Notes: generated from the sequence alone by a model not told the origin. Counted from the first letter of the stretch, positions 10,056 through 19,224 are shown. The stretch is 64,000 bases of DNA from Mangrovihabitans endophyticus (GCF_014646155.1 NZ_BMMX01000010.1:69544-133543); one strand, 5' to 3'. Numbers and translations are program-made.

Positions 10056-10294
10056 CGCCGCCCGACGCGCGACGTCACCACACAGCTCACGGCTCGGCCT
10101 CCGGACGGGGGCCGGGTCGGCATGTTCGATGATTCTTCAACCGCATCGGTGAACATGCGGAAACCGTATGAGCGACTTTGCCCAGCCCGTCGCACCGTAC
10201 GTGCGGGTTTGCGGAGTGCGCGGCCAGTTCGACGGTGGCCAGGCCCCCACGCACCGACGCGGCCGAGCCTGGGGGCGCCGGGCCGGCACCGCCG

Positions 10295-11860
10295 TCAGGT
10301 GATCGTCACCGAGACGCGGTGATATCCGGTCGCTCCGTCCGGGTCCGGCGGGGCCGGCGTGCTCGTCTGGGTCTCCCCGGTGGCGTCCGTCGCCCGCACC
10401 TGGACCGAATGCTCGCCAGCCGTGGCCGGCCACTGCCAGCTCCACTGCCGCCAGGTGTCCGCCGACACGGTCGACGCCAGCGTCGCGGTCTGCCAGGGCC
10501 CGTCGTCCACCTGCACCTCGACCCGGTCGATGCCGCGGTGCTGCGCCCATGCCACCCCGGCCACGGTCACCGTCCCGGCCGTTCGGGACGCGCCGTCGCG
10601 CGGCGTGTCGATCCGCGACTCGGTCTTGACCGGCGCGCGCTGCGACCACCCGCGCGGCACCCAGTACGCATCGAAATCGGCGAACCGGGTCAGTTCGATC
10701 TCGGTGATCCATTTGCACGCCGACACGTACCCGTAGAGGCCGGGGACCACCACGCGTACCGGGAAACCGTGCTCGACGGGCAGGGGCCGGCCGTTCATGC
10801 CCACCGCGAGCAAGGCGTCACGCCCGTCGCGCAGGACCGCGGTCGGGCTGCCGCACGTCCAGCCGTCCGAGGAACGCTGCACCACCTGGTCGGCGCCGGG
10901 CAGCGGCTGAACCTCGTCGAGTAGCTGCTTGATCGGCGTGCCTAGCCACAACGCGTTGCCGATCAGGTCACCGCCGACCTCGTTCGAGACGCAGGCGAGC
11001 GTCACGTACCGCTGCACCATGGGTCGCCGCAGCAGCTCGTCCCAGGTGAGGGTGATCGGGTTGCGCACCATGCCGTGCACACGCAGCCGCCATGTCGACG
11101 GGTCGATCTGCGGCGGGTAGAGCGCGGTGTCGATCCGGTAGAAGTCGTCGTTCGAGGTCACGTACGCCACCGCGCCGCGCGCTTGCGCCGCCGCCGGGAC
11201 GCGGGGCGCCGGGGCGGCCGGCTCCGGCAGGCGGACCGCCTGCCGCGCCTGGGTCACCGCCCGGCTTGAGGTCAGCAGGCGACCGCCGATCCCGCCCAGG
11301 GCGGTGGCCGCCGCCGCGACACCCAGCGCCCGCAGGAACCGCCGCCGGTCCTCGGCATCCAGCCGGGACGCCGCCGGGTCCGCGTCCGCCGAGCTCGCCG
11401 GATCCTCCGGGACGAAACCCCGGCCGGGCACGGCCAGGCGCAGCAGCAGGTGCAGCACCGGTACGGCCACCGCGGCGCCCACCACGGACGGCAGCGCGGC
11501 CAGCGCCCCCGCGTCGTGCCGGGTGACCGCGGCCAGCACGCCGATCAGCCCGAACAGCGCGATGCCGGCCAGCGCCAGCCGCCAATGGCGGACCGCCACC
11601 ACGCCCAGCCCCCACGCGTAGGCGGCGAGCAGGATCGCCGTACCGGTGATGAGTGCCGTCTTGTCGTGCACGCCGAAGACCGCGACGCCGACGTCCTTCA
11701 CCGGCCCGGGGACGTTGTCCACCACCACGCCACCGACGGCCAGCAGCGGCGCGGACAGCGGGCCGGCGAGCACCGCGACGACTTCGGCCAACCCGAGCGC
11801 CACGGCGGCAGCCGCCACACCGGACAGCCCGGCACGTACGGAAAGCTTCACCCGAACCAT
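10295..11860 (-). CDS. Membrane-bound sulfite-oxidase-like molybdoenzyme with internal Tat motif
   Basis: 521 residues. Four TM helices lie at about 10-34, 67-88, 92-113 and 119-142, then a linker and a twin-arginine motif DRRRFLRALG (171-180) directly before a fifth hydrophobic helix (177-195). The extracytoplasmic part has the oxidoreductase molybdopterin fold, with the presumed Mo-ligand Cys290 (VTLACVSNEVGGDL) and a C-terminal Mo-co dimerization Ig-like domain (from about 420). This matches the actinobacterial five-TM molybdoproteins thought to need Sec for the first helices and Tat for the last. The reaction is unknown; sulfite or another S/N-oxide substrate is possible. Convergent with whiB; the next gene downstream on its strand is unrelated. 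Confidence 0.88.
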   Translation of the reverse strand: MVRVKLSVRAGLSGVAAAAVALGLAEVVAVLAGPLSAPLLAVGGVVVDNVPGPVKDVGVAVFGVHDKTALITGTAILLAAYAWGLGVVAVRHWRLALAGIALFGLIGVLAAVTRHDAGALAALPSVVGAAVAVPVLHLLLRLAVPGRGFVPEDPASSADADPAASRLDAEDRRRFLRALGVAAAATALGGIGGRLLTSSRAVTQARQAVRLPEPAAPAPRVPAAAQARGAVAYVTSNDDFYRIDTALYPPQIDPSTWRLRVHGMVRNPITLTWDELLRRPMVQRYVTLACVSNEVGGDLIGNALWLGTPIKQLLDEVQPLPGADQVVQRSSDGWTCGSPTAVLRDGRDALLAVGMNGRPLPVEHGFPVRVVVPGLYGYVSACKWITEIELTRFADFDAYWVPRGWSQRAPVKTESRIDTPRDGASRTAGTVTVAGVAWAQHRGIDRVEVQVDDGPWQTATLASTVSADTWRQWSWQWPATAGEHSVQVRATDATGETQTSTPAPPDPDGATGYHRVSVTIT

Positions 11861-11911
11861 CCTGCCCCGGCCGCGGGCGGATGACCTTACGGCTCGCTTA
11901 CGCCCCGCGGC

Positions 11912-12529
11912 CTACTCCGGCACCGCGGTACGCAGCGGGGGCAACGCCTCGACCAGCGCGTCGAGCAGCGCCACCGACGACCGCTCCGGCCGTGGCTCGG
12001 GCAGCTTCGGCGTGCCGTCCGTCGGCAGGTCCCAGTGCACCCGTCCGGGGTCCAGCGCGTCCAGGGTGGCGTACCACTGGCGCAGCGGCTCGCGGAGCTG
12101 CACGTGGGTGGCGAAGTTGCGGCGCCGCCGGGTGGGGTCCTCGTCGCGGCGGCGTTGCAGCGTGGCCACGTCCGGCAGGCCGACCAGGACGGCATCGGCG
12201 AACCCGAGACGCCCGGTCTGCATCGCGACCCGCACCACGGCCAGTTCCCGATCGAACTGCGCTCGCGGGGCCAGGCCCAGCGCCGCCATCCCCCAGGCGT
12301 AGTGCAGCCGGATCGGGTCGGTGTCGCAGAACGCGACGCCGTCGAGGCGTTCCAGTTCCTCCGCCTCGGCCCAGCGGCGCATCGCCACCCGCGCCCAGTG
12401 CCGGGCCAGTGCCGGGCCGTCGGCCGGTTCCTTGCCGGTCCGGGCGTACCCCGCGACGAACCGGCCGACGTGTCGCCGGCACCATGTCGTCTTCCCCGCA
12501 GCGGTCGGCCCCTCCACGACAACGATCAC
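11912..12529 (-). CDS. P-loop NTPase, possible small-molecule kinase
   Basis: 205 residues from a GTG at 12529. Walker A is MIVVVEGPTAAGKTTW at the very N-terminus, as in nucleoside and shikimate-type kinases. A DTDPIRLHYAWG segment (about 75) and Arg-rich lid-like stretches (LQRRRDEDPTRRRRNF, near 130) fit an AAA_18/thymidylate-kinase-like fold. I do not recognise a specific family or substrate. It lies 51 bp upstream of the molybdoenzyme gene on the same strand and could be co-transcribed. Confidence 0.7.
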   Translation of the reverse strand: MIVVVEGPTAAGKTTWCRRHVGRFVAGYARTGKEPADGPALARHWARVAMRRWAEAEELERLDGVAFCDTDPIRLHYAWGMAALGLAPRAQFDRELAVVRVAMQTGRLGFADAVLVGLPDVATLQRRRDEDPTRRRRNFATHVQLREPLRQWYATLDALDPGRVHWDLPTDGTPKLPEPRPERSSVALLDALVEALPPLRTAVPE

Positions 12530-12542
12530 CGCGGCCTCGCTC

Positions 12543-12576
12543 CCTGTGTCGCCTGCCTTGCCCTTCCCGACACAGG
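12543..12576 (-). terminator. Hairpin after the sugar-ABC/ROK operon
   Basis: A 9-bp perfect stem (CCTGTGTCG / CGACACAGG) with a 16-base loop lies 51 bp past the stop of the ROK gene and just before the start of the P-loop gene. No T-run is present, which is usual for such hairpins in actinomycetes. Confidence 0.5.
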
Positions 12577-12626
12577 TTAATGAGCGCCGGGCGGCCCGCC
12601 GCGCACCGGGAACCCGGGTACGCGTC

Positions 12627-13805
12627 TCAGCTCAGCAGCGGATCGGCGAGCAGATGCTCGAAGGCCAGTTCGGCCGCGCCGATGAGGGCCGCGTCGTTGC
12701 CCAGCTCCGGGGTGCGCAGGCGGATGTGCTCCCGGCACACGGGCAGCGCGATGGCGTTCAGCCTGCTGCGGATCTGCGCGGCCGCGACCAGGTAGATGTC
12801 GCGCAGCGTCCCGCCGAAGATGACCGCCTCGGGGTTGAAGATGTTGGCCAGGTTGCCCACGCCGAATCCGAGCCAGTCCCCCACGTGCCGGACCGCGCGC
12901 TGCGCCTGACTGTCGCCGCGCATCGCGGCCTCCACCACGTTCAGCACCGCCTCGCGACCGCTGTCGGCTTCTCGTCCGGCGTGTTTGAGCAGCGCGTACT
13001 CGCCGATCTCGGTCTCCCAGCACCCGCGTGAGCCGCAACTGCAGGGGCGGCCCTGCGGATTGACCACCATGTGGCCGACCTCGCCGCCGTATCCGCCGTG
13101 ACCGGTGACCCGGCGCCCACCGGCGATGATGCCGCTGCCGACGCCCACGTCGCCGTACAGGTAGATGACGTTGTCCAGGCCGACCGCGGCACCGCGGCTG
13201 TGCTCGACCAGGGCGGAGACGTCGGCGTGGTTGCCCACGGTCAGCATGCCGATGTCGCCGAGTTCCGCGCCGAGCACCTCACCGACGGGTTCCTCCACCC
13301 AGCCGATGGTCGGTGCCAGCCGGACCATGCCGTCGGCGCGGCGCACCATGCCGGCCACGGCCAGCCCGCTGCCCACGTACCGCGCATCGTCCGGAACCGC
13401 TTTGCGCATCTCCCGCACGAAGCCGGCCAACGGCCGGATGGCGTCCTCGAACGGCATGCCGCGCGGCCGCTCGGTCTCCCGGCGATCCAGGATGCGTCCG
13501 CCCAGGCCGACGCGCGCAGCCCGGAGCCGGTCGACCTCGATGCTTATCGCGTACGCGTAGACCCGCGCCGACTGCGGCCGGACGACCAGCGACGGTCGTC
13601 CGGCCCGGCCGGTCTCCCGAGGGGTCTCCTCGGAGACCAGCCCGGCGCCGCTCAGCTCCGTGGTGAGCGCGCCGATGGTGCTGCGGTTCAGGCCAAGCCG
13701 GCTGGTGAGTTCCGCCCTGGAGGTGGCGCCGTGCACATGCACGTAGCGCAACAGCGTGCCGAGATTGTGCCGACGGACCTCCTCCTGGCTGGGGCCGGCC
13801 CGCAT
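12627..13805 (-). CDS. ROK family transcriptional regulator (XylR-like)
   Basis: 392 residues; ATG at 13805 with GAGGGGACGG upstream. The N-terminal winged HTH (about 8-70) includes TSRAELTSRLGLNRSTIGALTTEL. The C-terminal ROK sugar-kinase-like domain holds the zinc motif CSCGSRGCWETE and the GHMVV turn. It follows the permease gene by 34 bp, so it is the last gene of the xylF-xylG-xylH-like operon, and it probably represses that operon in response to the imported sugar or a derivative. Candidate operators are the dyads upstream of xylF (17239-17318). Confidence 0.9.
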   Translation of the reverse strand: MRAGPSQEEVRRHNLGTLLRYVHVHGATSRAELTSRLGLNRSTIGALTTELSGAGLVSEETPRETGRAGRPSLVVRPQSARVYAYAISIEVDRLRAARVGLGGRILDRRETERPRGMPFEDAIRPLAGFVREMRKAVPDDARYVGSGLAVAGMVRRADGMVRLAPTIGWVEEPVGEVLGAELGDIGMLTVGNHADVSALVEHSRGAAVGLDNVIYLYGDVGVGSGIIAGGRRVTGHGGYGGEVGHMVVNPQGRPCSCGSRGCWETEIGEYALLKHAGREADSGREAVLNVVEAAMRGDSQAQRAVRHVGDWLGFGVGNLANIFNPEAVIFGGTLRDIYLVAAAQIRSRLNAIALPVCREHIRLRTPELGNDAALIGAAELAFEHLLADPLLS

Positions 13806-13839
13806 CAGCGTGCCGTCCCCTCGCCCAGGATGGGGTGGC

Positions 13840-15099
13840 TCATCGGGCCCCGGATGATGCCGCTCTGCGCCTGGACAGCGCATCGACGCTGGCCGCGACC
13901 AGCAGAATCAGACCGGTGACGATGTACTTGGTGCCGGCCGCGTAACCCATCAGGGTCATCCCGTTGTCGATCACCGCGATCACCGCGCCACCGATGACCG
14001 CGTTGATCACCTTGCCCTTGCCGCCGAAGAGGCTGGTGCCGCCGATCACGGCCGCGCCGACCGAGTAGAGCAGGATGTTGCTGCCGCCGGTGTTGGGGTC
14101 GACCGAGTTGGCCCGGCTGACGATCAGGATGCCGCCGATGGAGGCCATGAACGAGCCGATGACGAACACCGAGATGCGGATGCGGTCGACCGGGATACCG
14201 GCGCGGCGCGCGGCCTCGCTGTTGCCGCCGACGGCGTACACGTGCCGGCCGTACCGGGTGCGGCCCAGCACGAAGGTCCAGATGATCAGGAAGACCGCGA
14301 TGATCGGGGCGACGATCGGCACGCCCCGCACCGAGTTGATCGCCGGGTTGATGCTGCGCTCGTGGGTCAGGACGGCGGTGGCCACCACCAGGAGCACGGC
14401 CAGCCCGCCGATGCGCATCAGCACGATGCCGAGCGGGTCGGTGACCAGGCCACGCGACGCCCGGCTGCGGATCTGGTTGAACTGCACCGCGGCGTAACCG
14501 AGCACGGCGACGATCACCATGATCCAACTCATCGTCACCGACAGGTTGCTGTTGGCCAGTTTGAGCACGAACGAGTTGTTGATCGAGATGTTCTTGCCGC
14601 CGCCCAGCAGCCGCAGCAGGACGCCCTGGAAGCCGAGGAACGCGGCGAGCGTCACGACGAACGACGGGATGCCGAGCTTGGCCACCAGCAGACCGAGCAT
14701 GAAGCCGATCACCACGCCGGTGAGCATCGCCGCCGGGATCGCGCCCCACCACGGCCAGCCGTGGTCGGCCAGCAGGATCGCCATGATCGCGCCGCACACA
14801 CCGCTGGCGAATCCGGCGGACAGGTCGATCTCGCCCAGCAGCAGGACGAAGACCAGACCCATCGCGATGAAAATGACCTGCGCGCTCTGCGAGAACAGGT
14901 TGGCGAAGTTCAGCGCGCTGACGAAGGTCTCGCGCGCGGAGCCGAAGATCAGGCACAGCACGATCAGGCCCAGGATGGCCGGCAGGCTGCCGATGTCACC
15001 GCCGCGGACCCGGCGCCAGTACGCGTTCAGGTGGCTGGCCGCCGTCGGCTTGGCCACCTCGGGCTTGCCGGTTTCGGCGGGCGTGGTGGTTGTGCTCAT
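13840..15099 (-). CDS. xylH: Sugar ABC transporter permease (XylH-like)
   Basis: 419 residues with about ten TM segments of the BPD_transp_2 (RbsC/XylH) type. Characteristic motifs are LLGEIDLSAGFASGVCGAI, the GIPSFVVTLA loop, and GGTSLFGGKGKV near the C-terminus. The start ATG overlaps the stop of the ATPase gene by 4 bases (ATGA), so translation is coupled. It forms the membrane channel of the xylFGH-like importer. Xylose is inferred from the family; other pentoses are possible. Confidence 0.9.
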   Translation of the reverse strand: MSTTTTPAETGKPEVAKPTAASHLNAYWRRVRGGDIGSLPAILGLIVLCLIFGSARETFVSALNFANLFSQSAQVIFIAMGLVFVLLLGEIDLSAGFASGVCGAIMAILLADHGWPWWGAIPAAMLTGVVIGFMLGLLVAKLGIPSFVVTLAAFLGFQGVLLRLLGGGKNISINNSFVLKLANSNLSVTMSWIMVIVAVLGYAAVQFNQIRSRASRGLVTDPLGIVLMRIGGLAVLLVVATAVLTHERSINPAINSVRGVPIVAPIIAVFLIIWTFVLGRTRYGRHVYAVGGNSEAARRAGIPVDRIRISVFVIGSFMASIGGILIVSRANSVDPNTGGSNILLYSVGAAVIGGTSLFGGKGKVINAVIGGAVIAVIDNGMTLMGYAAGTKYIVTGLILLVAASVDALSRRRAASSGAR

Positions 15100-15908
15100 C
15101 GCTCGTCTCCCGAGGGCGTGATGTCGGCGTAGCCGTTCCCGTTCGACGACTCGGACGGCAGGCCCAGGTTGCCGCTGCGGCCCGCGGTGATCAGCTCCAC
15201 CACCTGGGAATGCGTCACGTCGGTGGCCTTCACCTGCGCGGCCATCCGGCCCAGGTAGAGCGCGGCGATGCGGTCGGAGACGGCGAAGACGTCATTCATG
15301 TTGTGCGAGATCAGCACCACGCCGAGGCCGTTGTCGGCAAGCCGCCGGACCAGCTCCAGCACCTGCGCGGTCTGCGCGACGCCGAGCGCGGCGGTCGGCT
15401 CGTCGAGGATCACCACCTTGCTGTTCCACAGCACGGCCTTGGCGATGGCCACGGTCTGCCGCTGGCCGCCGGACAGGCTGGCCACGAGCTGCCGCAGCGA
15501 CTTCACGGTACGCACGGAAAGGCCGGCGAGGGTGTCTCCGGCCATCTGCTCCATGGTGGGCTCGTCGAGCACCACGCCGCTCATCTTCTCGCGGCCGAGG
15601 AACATGTTCTGAACGATGTCCAGGTTGTCGCAGAGTGCGAGGTCCTGATAGACGACCTCGATCCCGAGCGCGGAGGCGTCCCGGGGGCTGTGGATCGCCA
15701 CCTTCCGGCCTTCGTAGGTCACCGTGCCCGCATCGATCGTGTAGATACCGGCGATGCACTTCACCATCGTCGACTTGCCGGCGCCGTTGTCGCCGACGAG
15801 CGCGGTGACCTCACCGGGATAGACATCGAGACCGACGTCATGCAGGACCTGGACGGGGCCGAAACTCTTGTTGACCCCGCGCAGCTCCAGAAGAGGTGTC
15901 GCGGCCAC
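15096..15908 (-). CDS. Sugar ABC transporter ATP-binding protein (single-cassette, XylG-like)
   Basis: 270 residues with one ABC cassette: Walker A GDNGAGKSTMVK, Q-loop region, signature LSGGQRQTVAIAKA, Walker B VVILDEPTAALG and the H-loop VLISHN. Classical RbsA/XylG proteins contain two fused cassettes (about 500 residues); this one has a single cassette, the form common in actinobacterial importers of this class, which would act as a homodimer. It has a 4-base overlap with the permease gene and a 123-bp gap with a strong hairpin after the binding-protein gene. Confidence 0.92.
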   Translation of the reverse strand: MAATPLLELRGVNKSFGPVQVLHDVGLDVYPGEVTALVGDNGAGKSTMVKCIAGIYTIDAGTVTYEGRKVAIHSPRDASALGIEVVYQDLALCDNLDIVQNMFLGREKMSGVVLDEPTMEQMAGDTLAGLSVRTVKSLRQLVASLSGGQRQTVAIAKAVLWNSKVVILDEPTAALGVAQTAQVLELVRRLADNGLGVVLISHNMNDVFAVSDRIAALYLGRMAAQVKATDVTHSQVVELITAGRSGNLGLPSESSNGNGYADITPSGDER

Positions 15909-15955
15909 GGATGTTCTCCTTTTCTAGTGACCGGAGTGGGGGGTGGGCGTACGTC

Positions 15956-15993
15956 CGGTGCCGCCCACGCCGTCGAGGGCGTGAGCGGCACCG
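15956..15993 (-). other. Intercistronic hairpin between binding-protein and ATPase genes
   Basis: An interrupted inverted repeat: CGGTGCCGC pairs with GCGGCACCG, and the inner CACGCC pairs with GGCGTG around a short loop. It sits in the only long gap of the sugar operon. Such elements often raise the amount of the upstream binding-protein message by partial termination or 3' protection. Function inferred. Confidence 0.6.
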
Positions 15994-16031
15994 TCGTCAG
16001 CCGTCTGGGGGCGTACCCCCGGTCTGTCAGG

Positions 16032-17138
16032 TCAGCTGATGCCGTTCTTGCTGCAGGCGTCCGCGAACTGCGCGGTGCAGACCTGCTCCTTGGTCACGAA
16101 GCCGTCGGCGATGACGTCCTTGACGGTGGACGCGGTGATCGACTTGGGCTGCAGGAGTACGGAGGGGACGTCCTTGCCCGACTCCGGGTCCTTCGTGGTG
16201 CCGGTGGCGGTGGTGGGCTTCTCACCCTTGGCCAGCGCGATGGCCAGCTCGGAGGCGGCGTCGGCCTCCTGCTTGATGGCCTTGTAGACGGTCATGCACT
16301 GGTCGCCGGCGAGGATGTTCTGCAGGCCCTGCACGGTGGCGTCCTGGCCGGTGACCGGGACCTGGCCGTTGAGCTTGTTCTTCTTCAGCACCGAGATGAC
16401 CGCGTTACCGAGGCCGTCGTTGGCGGCGAGCACACCCTTGATCTTCTGGTTCTGGGTGAGCATCTGCTCGAAGATCGTGCCGCCCTGGGCGTTGTCCCAG
16501 TCCGGAACCGACTGGTCCGGGCCCTTGACGAACTCGCCCGAGTCGTACTTCGGCTGCAGGACGGAGTCGTAGCCCTGCTTGAACAGGGTGGCGTTGTTGT
16601 CCGTCGGCGAGCCGTTCAGCTCGGCCACCACCGGCTTGTCGTAGCCCTTGTCGCTGAGGCACTGCACCAGGCCCTCGCCCTGCAGCTTGCCGACCGCCAC
16701 GTTGTCGAAGCTGACGTAGTAGTCCGCGCCGCCGTTGAGGGTCAGGCGGTCGTAGTCGATGGTGGCGATGCCGGCGTTCTTCGCCTTGTCCAGCACGGCC
16801 TTACCGGTGCCGGAGTCCAGGTTGACGATCATCAGGACCTTGACGCCCTGGGAGATCATGCCGTCGGCGATCGTCTGGAACTGGGTCTTGTCGCCCTGCG
16901 CGTTCTGGATGTCCGCCTGGACGCCGGCCGCGTCGAACGCCTGCTTGAGGAACTTGGGGTCGTCGGTGCCCCACCGCTGCGAGCTCTTGGTGTCCGGCAG
17001 GATCACGCCGACCATGCCGGCCGACGACGAGTCGCCGCTGCTGCCGGTGCTGGTGTCGCCGCTGTCGTCACCACACGCCGCCATGCTGCCGGTGGCCAGC
17101 AGGCCAACCGCGGCAAGGGCAAGCATTCCCTTACGCAT
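16032..17138 (-). CDS. xylF: Sugar ABC transporter substrate-binding lipoprotein (XylF-like)
   Basis: 368 residues with a lipoprotein signal peptide (lipobox MAAC, Cys22) followed by a Ser/Gly/Asp-rich linker. The mature part is a periplasmic-binding type I fold of the XylF/ChvE group: VGVILPDTKSSQRWGTDD, the hinge segment IDYDRL, and the late motif VLAANDGLGNAVI followed by VTGQDA. It is the first gene of the operon xylF-xylG-xylH-ROK. An AAAGGAC site precedes the ATG. The ligand is probably D-xylose or another aldopentose; no xylA/xylB is in the window. Confidence 0.9.
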   Translation of the reverse strand: MRKGMLALAAVGLLATGSMAACGDDSGDTSTGSSGDSSSAGMVGVILPDTKSSQRWGTDDPKFLKQAFDAAGVQADIQNAQGDKTQFQTIADGMISQGVKVLMIVNLDSGTGKAVLDKAKNAGIATIDYDRLTLNGGADYYVSFDNVAVGKLQGEGLVQCLSDKGYDKPVVAELNGSPTDNNATLFKQGYDSVLQPKYDSGEFVKGPDQSVPDWDNAQGGTIFEQMLTQNQKIKGVLAANDGLGNAVISVLKKNKLNGQVPVTGQDATVQGLQNILAGDQCMTVYKAIKQEADAASELAIALAKGEKPTTATGTTKDPESGKDVPSVLLQPKSITASTVKDVIADGFVTKEQVCTAQFADACSKNGIS

Positions 17139-17504
17139 TCCGTATGTCCTTTCGGGTAAATCCGGGCCTTCGTCGGATTCGCTGGACGCTGCCGGGAGGG
17201 GTAGCTCCCCAGGACGCCAGTGGATCTAGGAGCAGTTTGTTGTGCCCGGCAACGTATTCCCGTAGCGCCGGGTTACACAAGAAGTCTTGCCGCGGCTTTT
17301 TGTTGTCCGGCATAACAATCCGGCAACATGGGCGTGACACAGGCTCTTCGGCCTGCACAGCGCCCCCATGCCACGCTTAACCAATCGCCAGGCGTGCCCC
17401 ACAACGTGACGCTAAGTCACGCCAACGGCCCAATCTGCCGGATCGTGAGAGAAAGATCTGCCGGATATCGTAACGGTATAGTAACGATGAGGCACTATAG
17501 GGAT
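17139..17504. promoter_or_regulatory. 366-bp gene-free region upstream of xylF
   Basis: Besides the two GTTG..CAAC dyads it contains an inverted repeat GTGAC-GCTAA-GTCAC at 17406-17420 and an AT-richer stretch at 17455-17515 with two CGTTAC direct repeats (on the minus strand). No protein-coding frame is credible. It must hold the promoter of the sugar operon; exact boxes are not clear. Confidence 0.5.
17239..17318 (-). promoter_or_regulatory. Two related dyads upstream of the sugar operon, candidate ROK operators
   Basis: Site 1 (17239-17253) reads GTTGTGCCCGGCAAC and is nearly palindromic. Site 2 (17300-17318) reads TTGTTGTCCGGCATAACAA, also nearly palindromic, with the same GTTGT..CCGG core. 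They are about 100 and 165 bp upstream of the xylF start. A similar half-site CCGGCAAC follows site 2. Binding by the ROK protein is inferred from position and symmetry only. Confidence 0.45.
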
Positions 17505-17987
17505 TTATGTCCGAATTCGCGCCCAGGTTGCGTCCGTCAATTGGACGAGAACGTCCGGATGAAGGGATACCTGCAATCCACGCTTTCCGGCTGAAACGTA
17601 CATTTCGGTCAAAGTACGCGCAGATTCGTCCACTACTGTCGGCAGCCGACGGCGTTGCCCCAGCGGGCTGATGCCGCCACGCACGTACCCGCTGCTGCGC
17701 TCGGCGACGGCCCGGTCCGCCATCGCCGCGCGCTTGCCGCCCACCGCCTGCGCGAGCGACTTCAGATCGACGTCACCGGTCACCGGTACGACGGCGACCA
17801 CCAACGCCCCGTCGACGTCGGCGATCAACGTCTTGAACACCCGCTCCGGCGCTACGCCGAGCGCCGCGGCCACCAGCGCCCCGTAGTTCGCCGCGTCCGG
17901 CGAGACCTCGTACGGGTGCAGACCATGCGCCACCTGGCGCTCGGTCAGCAGCGCGGTGGCGGGCGTACCGGACGCCTTCTTCGCCAT
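17505..17987 (-). CDS. ybaK: YbaK/EbsC-type Cys-tRNA(Pro) deacylase
   Basis: 160 residues from ATG 17985-17987 (MAKKASGTPATALL). The single-domain YbaK fold is shown by the catalytic region VFKTLIADVDG, the conserved VTGDVDLKSLA, and the YVRGGISPLGQR loop. The enzyme hydrolyses mischarged Cys-tRNA(Pro) in trans. Its stop is 366 bp upstream of xylF. It starts 11 bp after the stop of the methyltransferase gene and probably shares its transcript. Confidence 0.92.
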   Translation of the reverse strand: MAKKASGTPATALLTERQVAHGLHPYEVSPDAANYGALVAAALGVAPERVFKTLIADVDGALVVAVVPVTGDVDLKSLAQAVGGKRAAMADRAVAERSSGYVRGGISPLGQRRRLPTVVDESARTLTEMYVSAGKRGLQVSLHPDVLVQLTDATWARIRT

Positions 17988-17998
17988 GGGGCGGCACG

Positions 17999-19198
17999 CT
18001 ACTCGCCTCGATTCGCCGCCCGCACGGAGCCTTCCCGGCACAGCAACACCACCGGATCGCCGGCCACCCGGGTCAGCACGAGCGACGCCGGGTTCGGACC
18101 GGACAACCGCAGGTCGCGGCGCAACCGCTCGGGCTCCACGGCAGACCCCCTCTTGCGGATCTCCACCCGGCCGACGCCGCGATCGCGCAACGTGGCGCGC
18201 AGGCGCTTCAGCGAGAACGGCATCACCTCGGCCACCTCCAGGCGCCGGGCCCACGGCGTGTCCGCCGGGACGTCCGCATAGACGTACGCGATGTCCGGGT
18301 CGGCCAGCCGGCCGGCGACCGTCTCGGCGAACTCGGCGACCAGGTGCGCACGGACCACCGCCGGGTCCGGGTCATACAGGTAGCTGCCCGGGGCACCGCA
18401 CGGTGGGCGGGCGGCGCCGGTACCGGTGAGTTCCCGCCCGGCCGGCAACCGCACCGCCCGGCGCGGCGCGGCGGCGAGCGGGCCGAACCAGAACGCCGCC
18501 TCCACCAGATCGCCGCCGTCGGACACCCATTCCGCCTCGGCACCCGGCGGGATCAGGGCGTGATCGATGCCCGGCGCGAGCTTCAGCACCGTACGCGGCA
18601 CCTGCCCGGCCAGCGCGAGCACGAAATCCCACGGCGGCGAACAGGCCCGCGGGTCGAACACCCGGCCCCGCCCGGCACGCCGACGCGCCGGATCGGCGAA
18701 CACCGCGTCGAAGCGCTCGACCTCGACCGTGGTGGCATCCGCACAGTCCACCCGAACCAGGTGACTCAGGCCGCAGGCGGCGACGTTCGCGCGCGCCGCC
18801 GCCGCGGTCAGCGGATCGGCGTCCACCGCATGCACGGCGATCCCGGCGCGCCCCGCAGCCAACGCGTCCGCGCCCAGCCCACATCCCAGATCGGCCATCG
18901 TGCGGACGCCCGCGGCGGCAAGCCGGGCGGCCCGGCGCTCCGCCACCGACCGACGGGTCGCCTGCTCCAGTCCCGTACGGGTGAAGAACATCCGTTCCGC
19001 ATCCGGCCCGAACTTGCCGGCCGCCCGGCCGCGCAGATCCACCTGGGTGAGCGCCGCCGCGGCCAGGTCCGCCGGGACGCCGCGGGCGCGCAGGGCGGAC
19101 GCCGCGACCAGCGGATCTCCCCCGGCAACCGCAGCCGCCGCGGCAAGCGCGTCGTCGCCGGCCGGGGTTCGCAACGAGGTCAACAGGTGCACATCCAC
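17999..19198 (-). CDS. Class I SAM-dependent methyltransferase with THUMP-like C-terminal domain
   Basis: About 399 residues from a GTG at 19198; a start up to 19231 is open but would overlap the CIRCE element. An all-helical N-terminal part (1-85) precedes the Rossmann methyltransferase core: motif I ADLGCGLGADALAAGRAG, the acidic strand AVDADP, and the DPARR motif (VFADPARRRAGR). The C-terminal segment VMPFSLKRLRATL followed by VGRVEIRKRG is typical of the THUMP-like family. An RNA substrate is likely but unproven. It is divergent from groES, so both share the heat-shock control region. Confidence 0.85.
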   Translation of the reverse strand: MDVHLLTSLRTPAGDDALAAAAAVAGGDPLVAASALRARGVPADLAAAALTQVDLRGRAAGKFGPDAERMFFTRTGLEQATRRSVAERRAARLAAAGVRTMADLGCGLGADALAAGRAGIAVHAVDADPLTAAAARANVAACGLSHLVRVDCADATTVEVERFDAVFADPARRRAGRGRVFDPRACSPPWDFVLALAGQVPRTVLKLAPGIDHALIPPGAEAEWVSDGGDLVEAAFWFGPLAAAPRRAVRLPAGRELTGTGAARPPCGAPGSYLYDPDPAVVRAHLVAEFAETVAGRLADPDIAYVYADVPADTPWARRLEVAEVMPFSLKRLRATLRDRGVGRVEIRKRGSAVEPERLRRDLRLSGPNPASLVLTRVAGDPVVLLCREGSVRAANRGE

Positions 19199-19224
19199 AC
19201 GGTCATTCTCGCGGGTACGACGCG

